Part shown: one piece after another, positions 1 through 7,433 of the stretch
How positions within the stretch are numbered: position 1 is the stretch's first letter
Layout of the letters: every line of letters starts with the position of its first letter
DNA from: Trebonia sp964581815
GTDB lineage: Bacteria > Actinomycetota > Actinomycetes > Streptosporangiales > Streptosporangiaceae
Direction: 5' to 3'
Length of the DNA stretch: 64,000 nucleotides
NCBI GenBank assembly: GCA_964581815.1
Contig: CAZORE010000002.1
Coordinates: 62,001-126,000 of the forward strand
Notes under the pieces: model-generated
What the model saw: only the letters and a program-made list of their open reading frames with translations
The model's database searches: none
What the model was told of the DNA's origin: nothing
Position numbers and translations under genes: made by a program

Positions 1-447
1 GCCGCGCTCATCCTGCGCGCCCGCGACGAGGGCCTGCCGCGGCCGGCCGCGGTGGTGCTGATGACGCCGGGGGCCGACCTCAACGAGACAGGCGACTCCC
101 ACCAAGTCAACCTGGGCCTCGACCCGCTCATCCCCGGCAGCGGCCGGCCGGCGTTCCTCCTCTACTCCGGCGGCCGGGATCTCAGCCACCCGTACCTGTC
201 GCCGCTCAACGGCGACTTCGCCAAGGGCTTCCCGCCCGCCATCCTCACCACCGGCACCCGTGACATGCTGCTATCCGACACCGTGCTGCTGCACCGGGCC
301 CTGCGCCGGGCCGGCGTCCCCGCCGAACTGCACGTCACCGAGGCCGCCGGGCACGGCGGGTTCATGGGCATGGCGCCGGAAGACCAGGAGATCCTGCGCG
401 AGGTCCGCCGCTTCGCCGACACGCACTGGAAGAGGCCCTCGCTATGA
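1..447 (+). CDS. Alpha/beta hydrolase (esterase/lipase family), 5' truncated by window edge
   Basis: Only the last 148 residues are visible; the reading frame is open from base 1, so the start lies upstream. The piece carries the C-terminal half of an alpha/beta-hydrolase fold-3 (acetyl-esterase/HSL-like) enzyme: the acid residue lies in a TGTRDMLLSD segment and the catalytic histidine in EAAGHGGFMGM near the end. The nucleophile-serine elbow would lie before the window. Its TGA stop overlaps the ATG of the next esterase gene (ATGA at 444-447), so the two are translationally coupled and probably work on related ester substrates. The substrate cannot be deduced. Confidence 0.85.
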   Translation, partial: AALILRARDEGLPRPAAVVLMTPGADLNETGDSHQVNLGLDPLIPGSGRPAFLLYSGGRDLSHPYLSPLNGDFAKGFPPAILTTGTRDMLLSDTVLLHRALRRAGVPAELHVTEAAGHGGFMGMAPEDQEILREVRRFADTHWKRPSL

Positions 448-1973
448 CCAGCGCCGCACCGTATGAGCAGGCGGGCCCCGAGGCGCGCACGGGCGCCGGC
501 CGGGTCCGCGGCCGTCACGAGGGCGGCCTGGCGGTCTTCCGCGGCATCCCGTTCGCGCAGCCGCCCACCGGCCTGGCCCGGTTCGCCGCCCCGCAGCCGG
601 TGACCCCGTGGGACGGCGTGCGGGACGCGTCCGCGTTCGGCTCGCCGCCCCCGCAGTCAAGCACCTACGGTCCCGCTCCGGCGCCGGCCGACGACAACTG
701 GCTGACGCTGAACGTGTGGACCCCGGCCGCCGACCCGGGCGCCCGGCGGCCGGTCATGGTGTGGATCTACGGCGGCGCCTACAAGGTCGGCTCGGCCGAG
801 ATCCCCGCCTACGACGCCAGGCGCCTGGCCCGCGAGGGCGACCTGGTGGTGGTCACCTTCAACTACCGGACCGGCGTGGAGGGCTTCGCCCAGATCGAGG
901 GGGCACCCGCCAACCGGGGGCTGCTCGACCAGGTGGCCGCGCTGGCGTGGGTCCGCGACAACATCGCCGCCTTCGGCGGCGACCCGGACCTGGTGACGGT
1001 GTTCGGCCAGTCGGCCGGGGCCGGGTCGGTCGCCTCGCTGCTCGCCGCCCCGCTGGCAGCCGGCCTGTTCCACCGGGCGATCGCGCAGAGCGTGCCCGGC
1101 CTGTACTACTCAGCCCCGCTGGCGGCCGACATCGCCGCGGCCATCGCGGCCGAGCTCGGCCTGCGACCGACCGCCGCCGACCTGTCCGGGGTGGACCCGG
1201 TGCGACTAGTCGACGCCGGGGACACGGTGAACCGCAAGCAGAGCCAGTACCAGGACCGGTGGGGCCTGGTGGCGCTGACCGACACCCCGTTCGCGCCGGT
1301 CGTCGACGGCGAGGTGCTTCCCGCCACCCCATGGCAGGCACTGGCGGCGGGCGCCGCCCGCGACGTGCCGCTGATCGCGGGCCACACCCGCGACGAGTCC
1401 CGGCTGTTCCTGGCCATGAGCGGGCAGCTGGGCCAGATCAGCGACGAAAAGGCCGCCCGGTTCCTGCGCGCGCTCGGCCCCGGCACCGACGGCGAGCAGG
1501 CCTACCGCGCCGCGTTCCCCGGCGCGTCCGCCGAGCGGCTGTACGAGCTGGTCCAGAACGGCCGGATGTTCTGGATGCCGACCCAGCAGCTGGCCGAGGC
1601 GCACGCGGCCGGCGGGGGAGTGGCCTACCTGTACGAGCTGGCCTGGCCCGCTCCCGCCAACGGCGGCATCCTCGGCGCCTGCCACGGCCTCGACGGGCCG
1701 CTCGTCTTCGGCAACCTGGAGGACGGCCTGGCCGCCCGGCTGATCGGCCCGCCTCCGTTCCCGGCCGCCGAAGAGATCTCCGCCCAGTTCCGCACCGCCT
1801 GGACCCGGTTCGCCACCTCCGGCGACCCCGGCTGGCCCGCCTACGACCCGCGGCAGCGCCTCACCCGCGTCTTCGACCTGCCGCCGTCGGTCACCCCCTA
1901 CCCGGAGGAAGCCTCCCGCCTCCTCTGGCAGGATCACGTCCCGCCCGCCCCGCTCCCGCTGCTGTCCGCCTGA
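444..1973 (+). CDS. Type B carboxylesterase (COesterase family)
   Basis: A 509-residue protein of normal length for carboxylesterase/para-nitrobenzyl esterases. It has the family signature near the N-terminus (FRGIPFAQPPTG, residues 32-43), the oxyanion-hole segment WIYGGAY (107-113) and the nucleophile elbow GQSAGAGS with the catalytic serine at about residue 190. The catalytic histidine is probably in the CHGLDGPLVFGN segment in the C-terminal third. No signal peptide is evident, so it is probably cytoplasmic. Start ATG 444 overlaps the stop of the preceding hydrolase. A hairpin follows the stop before the convergent conservon genes. Confidence 0.9.
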   Translation: MTSAAPYEQAGPEARTGAGRVRGRHEGGLAVFRGIPFAQPPTGLARFAAPQPVTPWDGVRDASAFGSPPPQSSTYGPAPAPADDNWLTLNVWTPAADPGARRPVMVWIYGGAYKVGSAEIPAYDARRLAREGDLVVVTFNYRTGVEGFAQIEGAPANRGLLDQVAALAWVRDNIAAFGGDPDLVTVFGQSAGAGSVASLLAAPLAAGLFHRAIAQSVPGLYYSAPLAADIAAAIAAELGLRPTAADLSGVDPVRLVDAGDTVNRKQSQYQDRWGLVALTDTPFAPVVDGEVLPATPWQALAAGAARDVPLIAGHTRDESRLFLAMSGQLGQISDEKAARFLRALGPGTDGEQAYRAAFPGASAERLYELVQNGRMFWMPTQQLAEAHAAGGGVAYLYELAWPAPANGGILGACHGLDGPLVFGNLEDGLAARLIGPPPFPAAEEISAQFRTAWTRFATSGDPGWPAYDPRQRLTRVFDLPPSVTPYPEEASRLLWQDHVPPAPLPLLSA

Positions 1974-1984
1974 CCCGTGCGCAG

Positions 1985-2001
1985 CCCGGCTCCCAGCCGG
2001 G
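1985..2001. terminator. Putative bidirectional terminator hairpin
   Basis: A perfect 7-bp stem, CCCGGCT (1985-1991) with AGCCGGG (1995-2001), and a 3-nt loop lies 12 nt after the esterase stop and about 30 nt before the convergent cvnD stop. There is no T-tract, as is common in high-GC actinomycetes. Confidence 0.45.
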
Positions 2002-2031
2002 TGCCCCCGAAGACATCCTCCACCGGCGGCG

Positions 2032-2634
2032 TTAGCGGGCCCCGCCGCTCAGCGCCGGGTCGGTCACGGTCATGACGTGCTTGACCAGGTTGACGAGCAC
2101 CTGCTTAACGGACTCCCGCTGGCGCGCGTCGCACAGCAGGATGGGAACCTCGGGCCCCAGGCTCAGCGCGATCCTGATGTCCTCCGGCTGGAACCGCGGA
2201 GCACCGTCGAAGCAGTTGACAGCGATGACGAAGGGCGTGCCGTTCCGCTCGAAGTAGTCGATGGAGGCGAAGCAGTCGGCGACTCGTCGCGTGTCGGCGA
2301 GTATCACCGCACCAAGCGCGCCGAACGCCAGCTCGTCCCACATGAACCAGAAGCGCTCCTGCCCGGGCGTGCCGAACAGGTAAAGCACAAGTCCTGGGTG
2401 GACGCTGATCCGGCCGAAGTCCATGGCCACCGTTGTGGTGGTCTTGCCGCTCACCGCGCGGGTATCGTCGATGCCCACGCTGCGGTCGCTCAGCGGCTCC
2501 TCGGTCCGCAGCGGCCTGATCTCGCTGATCGCGCCGACAAAGGTGGTCTTGCCCACGCCGAAGCCTCCAGCGATGAGGAACTTGGCGGTGGCCGGCGCGC
2601 TTCCGTCGCCGCCATTAGAGCGATTGAAGTCCAT
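2032..2634 (-). CDS. cvnD: Conservon small GTPase (CvnD-like)
   Basis: A 200-residue Ras-like GTPase of the actinobacterial conservon type. The P-loop GGFGVGKTTF lies at about residues 23-32, followed by a switch region and a G3-like segment LFGTPGQERF, then the base-recognition-like segment VNCFDGA. This family forms a membrane-proximal signalling module with a sensor kinase, a roadblock protein and a DUF742 protein. Its start overlaps the end of cvnC by 20 nt, consistent with coupling. In this genome cvnCD are separated from cvnAB by a tnpB element, so their expression may no longer follow cvnA. Confidence 0.93.
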   Translation of the reverse strand: MDFNRSNGGDGSAPATAKFLIAGGFGVGKTTFVGAISEIRPLRTEEPLSDRSVGIDDTRAVSGKTTTTVAMDFGRISVHPGLVLYLFGTPGQERFWFMWDELAFGALGAVILADTRRVADCFASIDYFERNGTPFVIAVNCFDGAPRFQPEDIRIALSLGPEVPILLCDARQRESVKQVLVNLVKHVMTVTDPALSGGAR

Positions 2635-3004
2635 CGAGTACCATCCTCAACAAGTGCTGGTCGGTCTGGGGTTTGCGCTGGGCGGGCAGCACGCGCAGCA
2701 GTCCCTCGTCGATCAGGTCGCCGAGCAGCACGCGCACCACTCCGACGGGAAGATCGGTCTCCGAGGCAAGGTCGATGACGGGCTTGGGCCAACGGCAGAG
2801 TTCCATGATCCTGCGGTGCTCGGGTCCGGGCCGGAAATGCGGTTGCGGCCATTCCCCGGTCGCCGCCACGACGTCGATCAGACCGAACTGCGTCCCGCTG
2901 CCCGACGTCGTCCGGCCCTTCGTCACCGCATAGGGCCGGACGATCGGGCCTGCCTCCTCGTCGAGCCAGCGCTCCCCGTGCTCGCCACGACCCGCGCCGG
3001 TCAT
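2615..3004 (-). CDS. cvnC: Conservon DUF742 protein (CvnC-like)
   Basis: A 129-residue DUF742 protein. It contains RPYAVTKGRT near the N-terminus and a winged-helix-like C-terminal half (LPVGVVRVLLGDLIDEGLL) typical of the family. I chose ATG 3004 because GGAGG sits 5 nt upstream; the frame stays open to 3082, but that extension reads into the left end of the inserted tnpB element. DUF742 proteins are thought to link the roadblock protein and the GTPase of the conservon. It overlaps cvnD by 20 nt downstream. Confidence 0.92.
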   Translation of the reverse strand: MTGAGRGEHGERWLDEEAGPIVRPYAVTKGRTTSGSGTQFGLIDVVAATGEWPQPHFRPGPEHRRIMELCRWPKPVIDLASETDLPVGVVRVLLGDLIDEGLLRVLPAQRKPQTDQHLLRMVLDGLQSL

Positions 3005-3022
3005 CGATACCTCCGATGGAAA

Positions 3023-3037
3023 CCCCGTCTTTCGGGG
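3023..3037 (+). repeat. Left-end hairpin of the tnpB element
   Basis: CCCCG (3023-3027), loop TCTTT, CGGGG (3033-3037). It lies 65 nt before the probable tnpB start and resembles the subterminal left-end hairpin of IS605-family elements. Confidence 0.6.
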
Positions 3038-3102
3038 CGGGGGTGAAATCGGCGGCGCGCGGGGCGCGCCGGAATGTCGCATGCGGGTGGGATGCTCTGG
3101 CT

Positions 3103-4287
3103 GTGTCCCGGTACCGTCTCGATCCCGAGCCTGAGCAGGAGGCAGTCCTGCTCAGGCACTGCGCCGACGCCCGGTACGTGTGGAACCTGGCGGTCGAGCA
3201 GCAGTTGTGGTGGCGTCCGGGGCGCAAGCCCGGGCCGGGTTACCTGGAGCAGTGCCGTCAGCTGACTGCGGCGCGCGCGGATAACCCGTGGCTGCGGCAG
3301 GGTTCGCAGATGGTTCAGCAGCAGGCCCTGCGGGACTTCGACCAGGCGATGCGGAACTTCTTGCGCGGCACCCACCGCAAGCCGCGGTGGCGCAAGGCCG
3401 GGCGTGACGAGGGATTCCGGGTCGTGGCGGTCGCCCGTGACGACGTGCGGCGGCTGAACCGGAACTCCGGGGAGGTCCGCATCCCCAAAATCGGATTCGT
3501 GCGCTTCCGCTGGTCCCGTCCGGCACCGGATCAGGTGAAGTCCTACCGGGTGACCCGCGATCGGGCCGGACGATGGCATATCGCGTTCGCGGTCGCGCCC
3601 GAGCCGGTCCCCGCGCCGGGCAACGGCAAGGCCGTCGGGGTCGACCGGGGTGTCGCGGTGTCCGCCGCCGTGTCGACGGGCGAACTGCTGCACTGCCCGG
3701 GACTGAGCGTCGGCGAGCGGCGGCGGCTGAGGCGGCTGGAACGGAAGCTCGCCAGAGCCAAGCGGGGATCTGGCAGGCGCGGCAAGGCCAAGACGGCCGC
3801 CGCCCGGCTGAAGACCCGTGAAGCCGACCGGCGCAAAGACTGGGTTGAGAAGGTGTCCACCGCTCTGGCGCGCCGCTTCGACGTGATCCGCGTCGAGGAC
3901 CTGAAGATCGCGGGCATGACGCGCTCGGCCAGGGGAACTGCCGAAAAGCCGGGCCGGAACGTCGCGGCCAAGGCCGCGCTGAACCGCGAGATCGGCAGGT
4001 CCGGCTGGGGCCTGCTGCTGCGGCGCCTTGAGGATAAGGCCCCCGGCAGAGTCGAGAAGATACCACCCGCGTACACGAGCCAGCGGTGCTCGGCGTGCGG
4101 GCACGTGGACGCGAGGTCGCGCGAGAGCCAAGCGCGCTTCAAGTGCACCGCCTGCGGTTTCGCGCTGAACGCTGACGTGAACGCGGCCAGGAACATCGCG
4201 GCGGGGCACGCCGTGACTGCGCGGGGAGGCTTCCGGGTTGCCGGGCCCGTGAACCGCGAACCTCAACATGCGCTCCTACCGGTGTAG
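3103..4287 (+). CDS. tnpB: TnpB, RNA-guided nuclease of an IS605-type element
   Basis: A 394-residue TnpB (OrfB/IS1341 type). The N-terminal helix-turn-helix begins YRLDPEPEQ. The RuvC core has its three acidic residues: D181 in GVDRGV, E265 in RVEDL and D358 in NADVNAARN. The zinc finger cysteines are C329/C332 (CSAC) and C348/C351 (CTAC). All key residues are present, so the nuclease looks functional. The frame is open to 3016, but the first 29 codons run through the left-end hairpin, so GTG 3103 is the likelier start. TnpB uses an RNA made from the element's right end to cut DNA matching the guide next to a short TAM. Confidence 0.92.
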   Translation: MSRYRLDPEPEQEAVLLRHCADARYVWNLAVEQQLWWRPGRKPGPGYLEQCRQLTAARADNPWLRQGSQMVQQQALRDFDQAMRNFLRGTHRKPRWRKAGRDEGFRVVAVARDDVRRLNRNSGEVRIPKIGFVRFRWSRPAPDQVKSYRVTRDRAGRWHIAFAVAPEPVPAPGNGKAVGVDRGVAVSAAVSTGELLHCPGLSVGERRRLRRLERKLARAKRGSGRRGKAKTAAARLKTREADRRKDWVEKVSTALARRFDVIRVEDLKIAGMTRSARGTAEKPGRNVAAKAALNREIGRSGWGLLLRRLEDKAPGRVEKIPPAYTSQRCSACGHVDARSRESQARFKCTACGFALNADVNAARNIAAGHAVTARGGFRVAGPVNREPQHALLPV

Positions 4288-4323
4288 TTGGAATCCCCCG
4301 CTTCAGGCGGGGGAGGATGTCAA
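4200..4323 (+). ncRNA. Putative omega (re)RNA scaffold of TnpB
   Basis: In studied IS605-type elements the guide RNA overlaps the 3' end of tnpB and ends at the element's right end. Here that stretch includes the strong 7-bp hairpin at 4295-4313 and the terminal GGATGTCAA. The guide would be the roughly 16-20 nt starting at 4324, which is flanking chromosomal DNA between the element and cvnB. The 5' border is a guess; boundaries are inferred, not seen. Confidence 0.5.
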
Positions 4324-4349
4324 GACCCGTGCCCGTCTCGCGCGCGCGG

Positions 4350-4769
4350 TCACTCCAGGCTCATCTCGTTGACGTGGAACCGCGGCTCCGCCGCGAGGTA
4401 CTTCCCCATCCGCCGAACGAGCATCGCCATCTCGTAGGCAATGACCCCGACGTTTGGGTCGGCTGACGTCAGCACCGCCAGGCACGTTCCCCGCCCGGCC
4501 GCGATAACGAAGAGGAACGCGTTCTCCATCTCGATGATGGTCTGCCGGACCCGGCCGCCGCGGAAATGCTCCCCGGTTCCCCTCGCGAGGCTCTGCACCC
4601 CCGCGGCCAGGGCCGACAGGTGCTCGCTGTCCTCGCGCGCCAAGCCGCGTGACGCGGCAACCACCAGGCCGTCCCGAGACAAGATGAGCGCCTGCTCGAT
4701 GTGCTCCACCTGCTCGACAAGGTTGTCAAGCAGCCAGCTGAGCTGCCCGGTCGCGTCGGTTTGTGCCAT
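4350..4769 (-). CDS. cvnB: Conservon roadblock/LC7-domain protein (CvnB-like)
   Basis: A 139-residue roadblock/LC7 protein. It begins MAQTDATGQLSWLLDNLVEQ and contains the hallmark ALILSRDGLVVAAS strand-turn and AAGRGTCLAVL core. Such proteins act as a scaffold or GTPase regulator next to the conservon kinase and GTPase. It starts 14 nt after the cvnA stop and is certainly cotranscribed with it. Downstream, where cvnC should follow, the operon runs antisense into the tnpB element. Confidence 0.93.
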   Translation of the reverse strand: MAQTDATGQLSWLLDNLVEQVEHIEQALILSRDGLVVAASRGLAREDSEHLSALAAGVQSLARGTGEHFRGGRVRQTIIEMENAFLFVIAAGRGTCLAVLTSADPNVGVIAYEMAMLVRRMGKYLAAEPRFHVNEMSLE

Positions 4770-4783
4770 TACCGGTTTTCTCC

Positions 4784-7291
4784 CTACCAGTCAGTTCCGT
4801 AACCTGCGCCGGTGGAGCCGTCGAGGTCGTCCGCTCGTCCGCGCTTCCAGCCTTGCTGCATGTGCGTCATCATGTCGCGAACCGCCTCCGGTGCCCGGTC
4901 GTCGACGCTGGCCTCCTCGCGTGCCTCCTGGCCCCATCCCGCCTGGTGACGGTCGCGCAGCTGCGGGGCCATGCTGGCCTGGGGAACCCTGATCGGCATC
5001 CCGAGATGGACCCCTTGCGCGGCCGGCCCAGGCGGCATTGCCGCCGACGGCAATGCCCGCGGATCCGTGTTAGGCGTGAGCGACCCCGTGTTAGGCGCCG
5101 GCCGCCGGCCGTTAGGCGTCAGCGGCCCGCCGTTAGGCGTCAGCCGCCCAGCGTTACGTGCGGGCGGCCCCGCGCCTGGCATCAGCGGCTCAGGCACCGG
5201 CATGGGGGGAACCATCTCCCAGGGCGCCCGGGGGACGGATCTTGGGGCAGGGAAGTTCGCCGTTTCGCCGAGATTGCCGGCCTCGGCCACCCGGCCCGTC
5301 GCGGCCGTCCGCAGGCGGTGCCGCCCGGTTCCGCCCGGTTCCGGCGATCCGGCTCCCATGTCCTGGGGGATCACCCAGTCGTCATCGGCGACCGGCGTCT
5401 CATCTTCGTCCCTGATGATCACGCCGAACGGCAGCCGGACAATCGCCGTCGTGCCGCCGTAAGCGGACTCGCGGAGCGAGACCGAGATGCGGTGCCTGGC
5501 GGCCAGCCGGCTGACGATGAACAGCCCGAGCTGGTCGCTGCTCGCGGGGTCGAAATCCGGCGGGTTGGCCAGGCGCTGGTTGATGGCGTCGCGTTCGGAT
5601 GCGTTCAGGCCAAGGCCGCGGTCGTCGATCTCCGCCACCAGGCCCGTGCCGACCCGGTCCGCCCTGACCTCGATCCGGGTGTTGGGCGGTGAGAAGACCG
5701 TCGCGTTCTCCACCAGCTCGGCGAAGAGGTGGATGGTGTCGTTGACCGCGTTCCCGGTCACCAGGTCGCGCGATTCGCTGGTGACGTCGACCCTGACGTA
5801 ATCCTCGACCTCGGCGACGGCCGCGCGCAGCACGTCGACGACGGGCACTGGGTCTCGCCACCCCCGGCCAGGCGTGGACCCGGACAGGATGATGAGGCCC
5901 TCCGCGTGCCTGCGCATGCGGGTGGTCAGGTGGTCGAGGCGGAACAGCTCGGCCAGCGCGGTCGGGTCGCTGGTGCGGCGCTCCATCGAGTCCAGCATCT
6001 TCAGCTGCCGGTGCAGCAGCGACTGATTGCGCATGGAGATGTTCAGGAAGACCTGGCTGACGCCGTTGCGCAGCCGCGCCTGGTCGACCGCCGCCGCGAC
6101 CGCCGCGCCCTGCACCGTGGCGAAGGAGTCGGCGATGGTGGCGACTTCCCTGATGGAGCTCGCGCCGGGCGGCGGGGATTCCGCGAGGACGTCAACGTCC
6201 TCGCCCCGACGGAGCCGGTCGACGACCCGGGGCAGCCGTTCCTCCGCCATGGTGCGGACGTCGGTGTTCAGCCGGCCGAGGTCCCTGGTGACCCTACGGC
6301 CGAACCAGACCAGGAAGAACACCGAGGCCACGACCGCGACGAGGCCCAGGCCGCCGGCGGCGATGGCCTCGGTGAGCAGCCGGTCGCTCTCCGCCGCGCT
6401 CATGGCCTGCAGGGTCGCGGCGTCTTGGCCCTGGGTCTTGTACGTCGCCTTGAGGTACGCCGTGGTCGCCGACTCCCAGGTCTTACCGTTCACCGGGACC
6501 ACGTCTCCGGAGCTGTTCAGTATCTGGGTCTCCATCGCCTGGAACTGACGGTAGGCCGGCGAGTCGTCGACGTAGCTCGGGTACATCGCCGGGGTGACCA
6601 GCGCCTGGGTCTCGCCGAGTAGGTCGTGCCGCTGTGCCGCGGCACCCGCGAACAGCTCCCTGATGGCGGGGGTCAGCTGGCCGCCGCCGCTCAGCGCGCC
6701 GTCGATGAGCGTGGCCTCCCTGCTCGCCATCTCCAGCGCGTACGCCCCGTCGACGGCGCCGACCGAGATGCCGCCAAGCGAGGGGCCGCTCCGTTCGTTG
6801 ACCGTCGAGTTGAAGTAGCGGAATTCCTCGTCGACGATGTTGCTGTACGCCGCGAACGCGGCCGACGGGCTCATGGTGCCGGCGTCGACGGCCTTGCGGA
6901 TCGCCGGGATCTGTCCCATGTCGGTGATCAGCGTGCCGAGCACCGGGTTGGCGGTTCCCTCGATCGCGACGAGCGCGGCCCTGGCCGGGGGCACGGCCGC
7001 ATCCACCAGCTTCCGCGCGGCGATCAGGGGCGCCTGCGGGGCTCGCCGGCCGCTCAGCAGCCAGAGGTAGGTCTGCGCCCGCTCCTGGGGCAGTTCGCTC
7101 ACCAGCCCGTAAACCCCGGCGTTGGTCGACTTGCTGCTCGCGGTGTACGCCTGGTCCTTGATGGCGGCGCTGACCGTGATGCTCGCCGCGAAGCCCCACA
7201 GTGCTAGCAGGGACACCAGGGGCACCGCGATCATCGCGATCAGGAACGTCCGCAGTGATCGTGAATGGACGCGACGTTGGTAGGTCGTCAT
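4784..7291 (-). CDS. cvnA: Conservon sensor histidine kinase-like protein (CvnA-like, nitrate/nitrite-sensor domain)
   Basis: About 835 residues. There is an N-terminal membrane segment (about 15-40), a large extracytoplasmic NIT-type sensing region, a second membrane segment (LGLVAVVASVFFLVWFG), HAMP, a helical linker and a HATPase_c domain (DDRGLGLNASE; glycine-rich DQLGLFIVSRLA). The C-terminal tail is Pro-rich and has 7-residue repeats. I chose ATG 7291 because GAGGATCA lies just upstream; an upstream ATG (7342) lacks a ribosome site. CvnA proteins are orphan kinases that signal through the roadblock/GTPase set rather than a response regulator. It is the first gene of the conservon. Confidence 0.93.
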   Translation of the reverse strand: MTTYQRRVHSRSLRTFLIAMIAVPLVSLLALWGFAASITVSAAIKDQAYTASSKSTNAGVYGLVSELPQERAQTYLWLLSGRRAPQAPLIAARKLVDAAVPPARAALVAIEGTANPVLGTLITDMGQIPAIRKAVDAGTMSPSAAFAAYSNIVDEEFRYFNSTVNERSGPSLGGISVGAVDGAYALEMASREATLIDGALSGGGQLTPAIRELFAGAAAQRHDLLGETQALVTPAMYPSYVDDSPAYRQFQAMETQILNSSGDVVPVNGKTWESATTAYLKATYKTQGQDAATLQAMSAAESDRLLTEAIAAGGLGLVAVVASVFFLVWFGRRVTRDLGRLNTDVRTMAEERLPRVVDRLRRGEDVDVLAESPPPGASSIREVATIADSFATVQGAAVAAAVDQARLRNGVSQVFLNISMRNQSLLHRQLKMLDSMERRTSDPTALAELFRLDHLTTRMRRHAEGLIILSGSTPGRGWRDPVPVVDVLRAAVAEVEDYVRVDVTSESRDLVTGNAVNDTIHLFAELVENATVFSPPNTRIEVRADRVGTGLVAEIDDRGLGLNASERDAINQRLANPPDFDPASSDQLGLFIVSRLAARHRISVSLRESAYGGTTAIVRLPFGVIIRDEDETPVADDDWVIPQDMGAGSPEPGGTGRHRLRTAATGRVAEAGNLGETANFPAPRSVPRAPWEMVPPMPVPEPLMPGAGPPARNAGRLTPNGGPLTPNGRRPAPNTGSLTPNTDPRALPSAAMPPGPAAQGVHLGMPIRVPQASMAPQLRDRHQAGWGQEAREEASVDDRAPEAVRDMMTHMQQGWKRGRADDLDGSTGAGYGTDW
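5067..5171. repeat. Five imperfect 21-bp tandem repeats inside cvnA
   Basis: Units built on GTTAGGCGTCAGC recur every 21 bp. On the coding (minus) strand they encode heptads such as TPNGGPL, TPNGRRP and APNTGSL in the disordered C-terminal tail. The units have diverged, so this is an older expansion that keeps the frame. Confidence 0.8.
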
Positions 7292-7433
7292 TGATCCTCG
7301 CAGGAGACGGGCAGCCGTCAACGAACTGGGTAGCGCGACCATAACACCGAGCGAACAGTGTAATTAGGTAGTTTGGTGAATTTCCAAACCTATGTCGTAG
7401 TCATGGCGAACTAGTTGCCTGACCCGGGTGAAA

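Larger units (their letters stand above)
3016..4323 (+). mobile_element. IS200/IS605-type tnpB-only element inserted between cvnB and cvnC
   Basis: The element lies in opposite orientation between two genes that are adjacent in standard conservons. The left side carries a hairpin CCCCG(3023-3027)/CGGGG(3033-3037). The right side carries CCCCCGC(4295-4301)/GCGGGGG(4307-4313) followed by AGGATGTCAA, the classic right-end form of the IS605/IS1341 group. No tnpA transposase is present. The right end is placed after GTCAA at about 4323. The left end is less certain: it must start after the cvnC ribosome site (3009-3013), and I place it near 3016. No target-site duplication is expected for this family. 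Confidence 0.8.

Noticed and set aside
3016..3102. Upstream ATG start for tnpB
   Set aside because: The 29 extra codons pass through the left-end hairpin and resemble no TnpB N-terminus; GTG 3103 starts at the usual YRLDP region.
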